A stretch of DNA of 64,000 nt. Source: Dermatemys mawii (Eukaryota; Chordata; Testudines; Dermatemydidae). The notes beneath the pieces are model-generated. The model did no database searches. It saw only the letters and a list, made by a program, of their open reading frames with translations, and had not been told where the DNA came from. Made by a program: the position numbers and the translations under genes. The DNA is taken from assembly GCA_007922305.1 (NCBI GenBank), contig ML677343.1:28897915-28961914 (forward strand), in the 5' to 3' direction. The stretch's first letter is position 1. Every line of letters starts with the position of its first letter. Positions 57,291-64,000 of this stretch are shown piece by piece.

Positions 57291-58334
57291 CTCTTGAGGC
57301 GAGTCTACTGCACTAGCCCTCTCTACCACCTATCTCTTTGCAAATGTTTTACTTAGCAGCAGAGTGGTCAATTTTAGAGAATGAGTCACATTATTGCATT
57401 ATGGAATGGGGAGTTTGATTTGGTTGGTTTCGTTTTTTTATTGCCCTCGAACATGTACCAAGCACCTCCCATTGCAAGTAAAGAGCTCAGTTCCCAGCTC
57501 TGAGGCATTTACAAGTTAATTACAAAGATGTGATGGAGAGCTGGCCAGACTATAAGGATGACATGGAGGAAGAGGGATGGAGTGACACCGGTAAGATAAC
57601 ACGGTTACTCAGTGAGGGCATGATGGAGAAAATAAGGTTTTTAATTAAAGAAGTAAAATAAATAGAAGTAATAGTTGGCTAAGAGAAGCATTATGTCTGT
57701 TGAACTCAATGACCTATGGAAAAATGGGTTCACCAGACACCATCGAGGTTGCTGAACTGAAAAAAGACCCATATCTTTAGAGTTTGGATATCCTATTCTG
57801 TAAATCATTTACAAGGGCAGCCTTGTGTTACATTTTCATCCACAGATGTTCAGATGGCATCTCTCCCCCAGCTGCTTTTGGAGATTCTGCATTTATAGAA
57901 AAAGGTATTTTACAAGTTAGACCTTCCACATGGAGTGGGGGAAATAGAAAAAGAAAAGGAGTTTTATACCAAAGTCTCTATAAATATACTAATGGACACC
58001 ATTTGATTTAAGGTTCAGTCTTTAAATCTGCTCCATAAGTAACTACCCATAAATTTTAAACGGGTGTTATAGTTTTGAGTATACATTTTTATGATTCATT
58101 TAATGCCTCATTTCCAGACAGATTTATGACTCCGCCATAACACTGGATGAGTGATTCCACATGTTTCATGTCAACGAGTACAAATATCTTCTTTTTGCGA
58201 GAGCGCTGCTGGTTAAAATTAAGTCATGCTGATGTCAAGGTACATTTGCACTTGTCAGTTTCAGATGGAGTGCCATGACATCATGGCAGCGGCAGCCATT
58301 CTTGATGGCTGAATGATTTGGTGGAAGTTAGAGA
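57291..58334. other. Intergenic; LINE scrap and possible conserved block
   Basis: A LINE tail resembling 25685 lies at about 57445-57560 (GTACCAAGCACCTCCCATTG, AAAGAGCTCAGTTCCC). 58040-58320 is repeat-free in appearance and may be a conserved non-coding block. Confidence 0.4.
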
Positions 58335-58465
58335 CATAGAATCATAGAATATCAGGGTTGGAAGAGACCTCAGGAGGTCATCTAGTCCCACCCCCTGCTC
58401 AAAACAAAACCAAAACCCAACTAAATCATCCCAGCTAGGGCTTTGTCAAGCCTGACCTTTACAAT
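58335..58465 (-). mobile_element. CR1 LINE 3' end, reverse
   Basis: It starts CATAGAATCATAGAATATCA and continues GGTTGGAAGAGACCTCAGGA, GGTCATCTAGTCCCACCCCC and CTAAATCATCCCAGCTAGGG. It is the reverse of the tail at 10355-10541 and relatively well preserved. Confidence 0.9.
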
Positions 58466-59927
58466 ACTAGCAGGAGGACTTTAAATAGCAGTAATTAGCA
58501 GGAGGACTTTGCCTCAAGAGATTAAAGGCAATATTTGAGTGCTGGTAGCCCATACAGTTTCCTGTACTGAAGCCATGTGTTGGCTTTATAGATGTGTTAC
58601 GTAAATCTTCTTAGTCTTTGAAATGAGTGTCAGAAAAGATGAAACTTATTTCAAGTAAGAGTTGTCTATTGTTGAACAACCTAAACTAGAGAGGGAGAAT
58701 AGAACAATACCCATCTTTACAAGCTAGCAGATGTATAATTGTCCACAAATGACTGGACAGCCAACAATAATCTGACACAAATCATGAGAAAGAAAAGTGT
58801 CTTTATTCAAGACATTGAATAAATGTTACAGCTTGGAAATAAATAAAAATTTCCTCCTAAATATTCTGCCTGATATTTTGGCTTGGGGCAGATCATAGTA
58901 GATGGTTCCACCATGCATTGTGTGTTATGCCCTGTAACATAAGCAGATCATAAAGAGCAGTGTCTGAGACTTTGGCAGAGAAACATGAACCATTTTCTTG
59001 AAAATACAAGAGAATTTTCACCTTCATTTGCAGAATTTACCCCTTTTGGAATTCTAGGTAGTTATTTAGGATAAGATTGCCTCAATTTATGCATCCATAT
59101 AAGGCATTAAGGGGATATTAGGAACCTCCTTCCACTCCGCATGGGCTATCTTTATCAGAGATCACAAGTGGAACCTTCTGGTCAATGTGCGTTGTATGCT
59201 TCCTTTGTACCTGATTCACAGAGGATACATGTCTTTTACAGACCCATACAAACAGAGCCTGGCTCTATAGAAACTCATGCTTTAAGCTCAGAAGGTTTCC
59301 TTGTTCCATCCCTGTTGTTGGCCAAGATGGTGGCTGAAACAACAGCCCCGGGGAGGAAAGCAGCTTCTGCAGAACTATTCCTTCTCTACAGGCAGCTATA
59401 TGGAATGGGTGGAAGGCTGACCACGTGAGTAGGTTTGTTGGGAGAGTAATCCACTACAGGGGTAGCCCAGCGACAGGTTAATGCTTCTGTCTAATTTGCC
59501 AAATCCCCAAAGCCCACTGAATTCGGTAGAAAGAAAACTTCTTTGACATCACTAGGCTTTAGTCCAAGACACGAGTGATTATTTCAAGGGTGACACCTTT
59601 GTATTTCCTAATCAGTAGGTTCCCTCACCACTTTTGTGATGTGGCCATTAGTGGCAGATATGAAATTATAGTCATTGAGACATAGATTTGAGACATGTGT
59701 GTTTCAGTACCCAGTCTGTTGATGGACAATCAGAGAGGATTTCCAAAAGGCGGGACTCAAATGGATCCTGTAGGATGACCAAACAGCATGCCCTCAGCTT
59801 CACTGTTCTTATTTCCTCATACTCTCCTTGTTCCCTACACTCATCCTGGTCCTCTCTGCTTGCTTGGCCTTTCATTTCCACCTCCCTGCCTCACTTTGTA
59901 TTTAGTCATTCATGTTTGCAACAGTAA
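58466..59927. other. Intergenic, nothing recognised
   Basis: The 95-codon frame at 59141-59428 has no recognisable motif and no flanking exon signals I trust. Confidence 0.45.
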
Positions 59928-60100
59928 GAACAACAGTCAGACCATGGTACATCTAGTCTAGTAGCCTGTCTTCTGACAGTAGCTGGTGCCAGATGCTTCA
60001 GAAGTAATTAACAAAATGAGCAATTATCAAATGTTCCATCTCCTGTGATCCGGTCCCAGATTCTGGCAGTCTGACTTCTCTTGTGCTCCTAGTAAAGCTA
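59928..60100 (+). mobile_element. CR1-related fragment
   Basis: CAGACCATGGTACATCTAGT, GCCTGTCTTCTGACAGTAGC, GCCAGATGCTTCAGAAG and CCATCTCCTGTGATCC match the same LINE-derived segment seen near 17946. Confidence 0.6.
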
Positions 60101-60345
60101 GTCAAAGACTTTTGGTCAAAACTTTTTCGATGGAAAATTGGGTCTTTGACTAAACAAAAAGTGCCTGTTCTGCATGGAATTTTTTTGACTGTCAAAAAAT
60201 GAAAACTTAAAAGGTTTTTTTTAAAAAAAAAAAAAAATTTAGTTGAAAACTGAAAACTTTTTGGCCAAGTGGGTTTTGTCCAAAAATTTTCATTTTTTCA
60301 ACAAAAAGTTGGAACGTCCCCATTTTCCAACCAGCTCTAGCTCCT
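60101..60345. mobile_element. AAAATTTT-type MITE
   Basis: The left end AGCTAGTCAAAGACTTTTGG is mirrored by CCATTTTCCAACCAGCTCT. The interior is A/T-rich with a long A run and paired CAAAAATTTTC-type motifs. It is the best-preserved member of the group at 5787, 26367 and 27610. Confidence 0.6.
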
Positions 60346-60940
60346 CTTGTCCACTTTTCTCCTTCTCATCCTTCCTTAATATGCTCTTCTTCCAGAAATC
60401 ATTCCTACCTTATTCTAATCAATAATCTCTGCATACCATCCCTTATCTGATCTGTTGTCCTTTATTCTGTATTTATTTGTCTAATGTGTCTTCAGTGGTA
60501 AATCTTTCAGGATAAAATTGTGATGACTCTCGCTTCATATCACTGAAGTAATGTTGAAAAGTTTAAATTGCATTTACATTTTTTATCTTTTGATGTAACA
60601 TTACCTATAAAGAAACATAACCCATATCCTGTAGTCTGTGGAAGCAATGGCATTTTCAATTCCCTTTCCAGCAAAAGTAATTTGTAATTGATACTAGGTG
60701 ATGTGATCAACTGACAGAGGCGTAAGGGACGGTGCATAGAGGTTTGTACCGATCCCTTGGATCTTATAGCTACATAATAGTTTGTCAAAGGGTGTCATGT
60801 AAAGTCTCCACCAAGAGCCATTGGCTCTCTGGTCTTTATAATCACTGCAAAATGTATGCAAGGATAATATTGTAAAGGTTATATATCTATACTACCTTAA
60901 GGTAAAGCAGGTAACCAGGTAACAAGGAGGTGACATGCCC
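60346..60940. other. Intergenic, nothing recognised
   Basis: No repeat or exon recognised. Confidence 0.45.
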
Positions 60941-61164
60941 TAGCCTTGATCTACACTAGGAACTACATTGCAATAGCTACTTCTTTCAGGGGGTGTGAAA
61001 AATCCACACTCCTAAGAGACTTAGCTATACTGACCTAATTCCAGGTGTAGACATCACTAGGTCGATGGAAGAATTGTTCCTCTCACCTCACAACTGTCTG
61101 TTTGGGAAGTGGATTACTTGCACCGACGGGAGAACTGTAGCATTGTAAGTGTAGACATACCTTA
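60941..61164. mobile_element. GTCTACAC-type MITE
   Basis: The left end TAGCCTTGATCTACACTAGG is mirrored by TAAGTGTAGACATACCTTA. It contains GTGTGAAAAATCCACACTCC and CAGGTGTAGACATCACTAGG, also seen in related form at 15360-15440. No target duplication was found. Confidence 0.65.
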
Positions 61165-63400
61165 GACAGGTTCCAACAGGCAGGAGGTACTACATGCTTA
61201 TCATGTCTATATTGTGTATTGTCCATTTCACAAGGAAGGCCTATTTGCATTACTAAGCCCAATGCTAATGAAGAGATTGCACAATCACATGAAAAAACTG
61301 CAGGAAAAAACAAAAAAAAAGCAGGAGGATATCCCACTTATAAGTAAAGGCAACGGCTTTTGGGGGTTTGCCCTGGATCCTTCACTGAAGAGATGGACTA
61401 GTCTCATGTTTTGTCTCTTGAAAGGAGGGTCACCACCAATTTAGCTAGAAAATGTTGCAAAGAGTGAGTTAAACTTCATTAAACAGGAAAGCATATTGTT
61501 AATTAAGTCTAGGCTCTAGAATGTGTCTTATAATTGTGTTTTCTATGTAACCATTGTTTTCCAGTACTTTTACTTGCTACTTTGTGAATTTCTAGGCTTT
61601 GGTAAGTAAATTGTTTTCTTGTATTGTTTTCACTATAAACATACCTAAGAGCTGTGCGTTAAATGGAGAGGTGAACAGAGGTGAAATTGCTTCTTTGGGA
61701 GCAGAAAATTTGTGACTAGTGTAAATGTCTCATGGGACTGGGGCTGGATATTCCAGGGGATCACATGGAGGGCTTGGAGTTTGGAGTGTGCCTAAGGCAG
61801 TGCAACAGCCCAGCTTACATAGCCTGAAGGGGGAGCATTTGCCCTTGGCTAGTGGAGTCAAGGAACTGACCCATGGCAGACACAGACAATGCCCCCTCAT
61901 GCTAAGGACACATGGTAGCTAGGTGCCTCACAGCCCTAGGTACTCCCAGGAAGCATCACAGACAATGATTTAAGAAGCTTCACATATAGAGTTAAAGAGG
62001 GTCTTTTATATATCTCCATCTCACATATTGGTTAATGTTGCTAAGGTTTAAATATTACCCTTTTCCATGCAATGCTGGTAATATTTGATTATTTCCAACT
62101 GGTGGAATATGTAAAAGAAGAAAACTTCACTACATTTGATAGCATTCCCGTCATGGTGGTCTGGCAAATGTTCAGATGATACATTTGAAGACTTAGATGA
62201 AAGCATCTTGGAGTGGTTGTAAAAGCTTTTCCTAGAAATCGATATGTGTGACTCAATGAACCTTTTTTCCTCCCAGCCATGACAAATAAACTTTTCCAGT
62301 GTCAAAAGGAATGAGAACACTGCTCAAAGATAACGTAACCCTGGTCAGAAAGTCATTCCAACTGAAATCTGAAAGCAAAATAACATGTGCACTTCCCTTG
62401 GAAAGTAGGAAAGGAAGAGAGTGCAACATATAACATAATTTAAAAGAGAACCCAGTAATAGACCAGTAAAATAAACACAAATGTGCTGAAATAGCAACAC
62501 ATAAAGATACTTTTTCATTAATTTAATCTCTAGGCCTCGCCCTTTTCTCCTTACACAATAGATTAATGATCATTACACACCTTGTATGGGAAGATTAGAC
62601 TCTTTTTAATCATTTAGACTTTGTTCAGTAAATAAGCAAACTCCTTACAGTTGCCTGGGAATTTTGCCTGAATTAAGAGTAATTAATGACTTCAGGGTTC
62701 AACCCTTCAACCCTTCAAATATGCCTGTCTGGTATGTAACTGCAGCCTACATAAATCACTATACAGAGAGAAAATGAAGCAATATGCCGGGGGGTCTGGT
62801 GTAAGAGCTGCTTTTCTGGGAACATTGAGTAATATGGCGGCCTCAGTGGAGATTCTGGTCTAAATTAGGACTGCCCCCATATATGAATCAGTGCTTTGAA
62901 TCAGGAAGCCACAACTGGTTCTCCAAGCGCCCTCAGACACCTCTTCCACTCCTTCTAAGCAGAGCCTCTGCTCAGCCGAAAAGGAGAATTGAGCCTCCCA
63001 CCCTCACAAATCCAGATCACTGAACTTTGCACAGTTCTAATAATTATGGAGAAATGATCAGAGGAGAGCGAGCTTCAAAGCTCCTTAACCGCAAGTTTCT
63101 CATTCACAGAACTGTGAATTGGCAAGTGGACATGCAGGTACAATGAGTGTCATTAAAAATCAGCTTGTACTGTTCCATGGCATTTTTAGGCTCCCTAAAT
63201 ATAGGATGGGAAATATTGCAAGTACCATAGTAAATTTCATTACTGCAAGAGGTATGCATTGATTCTAATGGGGCCACCACTGGATCTGCATATGTGAAGT
63301 CGGATTGAGCATGAAATACAGCATTTGTCAATCTCTTCATGGGCCGCCTTCTTCTGGAAAAATGCACCTCACAAATAATGCTCTATCTGTGATACATTGG
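61165..63400. other. Intergenic, nothing recognised
   Basis: AT-rich, without recognisable exon, RNA gene or repeat. The 87-codon minus frame at 63104-63367 has no motif. Confidence 0.45.
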
Positions 63401-63439
63401 TTAGATACCTTCTCTAGACAGGTGACCTAAACCCCCTCA

Positions 63440-64000
63440 TAGATTTCCATCACAACATCAACAATCTTCTCTCTAGAACACCCGCACACTAGCATGAACT
63501 TCCTGGACATCATGCTCAGCTTTAGCAATGAGACCCTACAAATGACTGTAGACAAGAAACCCACGGATCACCACACTTATCTCCACAGATCCAGCACCCA
63601 TCCCAGAAACACCAAGAAATTTGTTATCCACAGAAAGGCACTCAGATACCACAGAACTTACTCCATAAAGAAAGTCCAGGTGACACATCTAAACACACTT
63701 CCACCTTCATTAAACAAGGTCACTTCACCAGAGAAGTAGACTGTATCATGGAATGGACTACCCAAATATCCTGGGAATACCTGCTTCAATGCAGAAAAAA
63801 AACAACCCTGACTGTGAACCTCTAGATGTCACTTACAACTCTATATTGCAACCCATCCAGGGTATTATCAAAGAATTACAACCCATATTTGATGGGGACC
63901 ATATCCTGAAAAAAATCATTCACCAGAGGCAAGCTCCTCAGAGACCAGGGCCCACCAATTCAAAGCGGCACCACACCTTGACAGAACAACAGATGCAAAA
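63440..64000 (+). mobile_element. Penelope-like retroelement: reverse transcriptase C-terminal remnant
   Basis: The plus frame around 63443-63739 reads HTSMNFLDIMLSFSN, KKPTDHHTYLHRSSTHPRN and ALRYHRTY. This is the late reverse transcriptase region of Penelope-like elements, which comes before the linker and GIY-YIG endonuclease. The frame then breaks: similarity seems to continue to 64000 through frameshifts and stops, ending near GACAGAACAACAGATGCAAA. The endonuclease would lie beyond the window. It is a decayed copy. Confidence 0.72.

Noticed and set aside
60941..61164. 8-bp target duplication for this MITE
   Set aside because: Flanks ACATGCCC and GACAGGTT do not match.
22396..64000. Exons of neighbours expected from mammalian synteny (USP10, ZDHHC7)
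   Set aside because: I looked for their distinctive coding motifs, such as the DHHC cysteine-rich region, and found none.
1..64000. CRISPR arrays, bacterial operons, rRNA or tRNA genes
   Set aside because: None seen; the sequence is clearly vertebrate. The tRNA-like part of the MIR-like SINE at 9142 is retroposon sequence, not a tRNA gene.

Overview
The window is vertebrate nuclear DNA, most likely from a turtle. This rests on split exons with GT/AG borders, a gene that reads as CRISPLD2, and dense interspersed repeats of kinds I associate with turtle genomes: CR1 LINE tails, GTCTACAC-type and GACCAGATGTCC-type MITEs, a SINE ending in AACACGGCTACC, Penelope-like retroelements and turtle-type LTRs. 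The species call is inference from repeat types; no database search was possible.

Bases 1-22395, plus strand: the 3' half of CRISPLD2. Ten exons can be placed (1518-1618, 3446-3604, 4620-4680, 5283-5349, 6449-6579, 6754-6797, 7921-7993, 8859-8934, 17328-17461, 18347-18401). Their phases join without conflict and give 299 codons plus stop. They encode the cysteine-rich hinge after the CAP domain, a Lys/Thr-rich linker and both LCCL domains. A long 3' UTR probably runs to a poly(A) signal at 22370. The 5' exons lie outside the window.

Bases 22396-64000: a gene-poor, repeat-rich intergenic region. I found no exon of another host gene, including the neighbours expected from mammals (USP10, ZDHHC7). 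The standout is a 2.74-kb DNA transposon at 29389-32131. It has short terminal inverted repeats, an 8-bp target duplication with one mismatch, and a single uninterrupted 599-codon frame. The protein has cysteine pairs, an acidic segment and a plausible D-D-E layout, but not the hallmarks I know of hAT transposases. Small non-autonomous elements at 26559, 32925 and 55615 share its termini and have 8-bp target duplications. I propose they are a mobile-element system in which this protein, or a close relative, moved the short copies.

Other mobile DNA includes four hAT-type elements with 8-bp duplications (14991, 23246, 41055, 53442), a solo LTR with TG...CA ends and a 4-bp duplication (24371-25085), a second LTR-like fragment (33718-34783), CR1 pieces in both directions, a SINE copy with a 15-bp duplication (36369), an inverted dimer of that SINE forming an 84-bp hairpin (46710-46923), and a Penelope-like reverse transcriptase fragment running off the right edge. 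There is a 10-N assembly gap at 42019-42028 beside a C-rich degenerate repeat.
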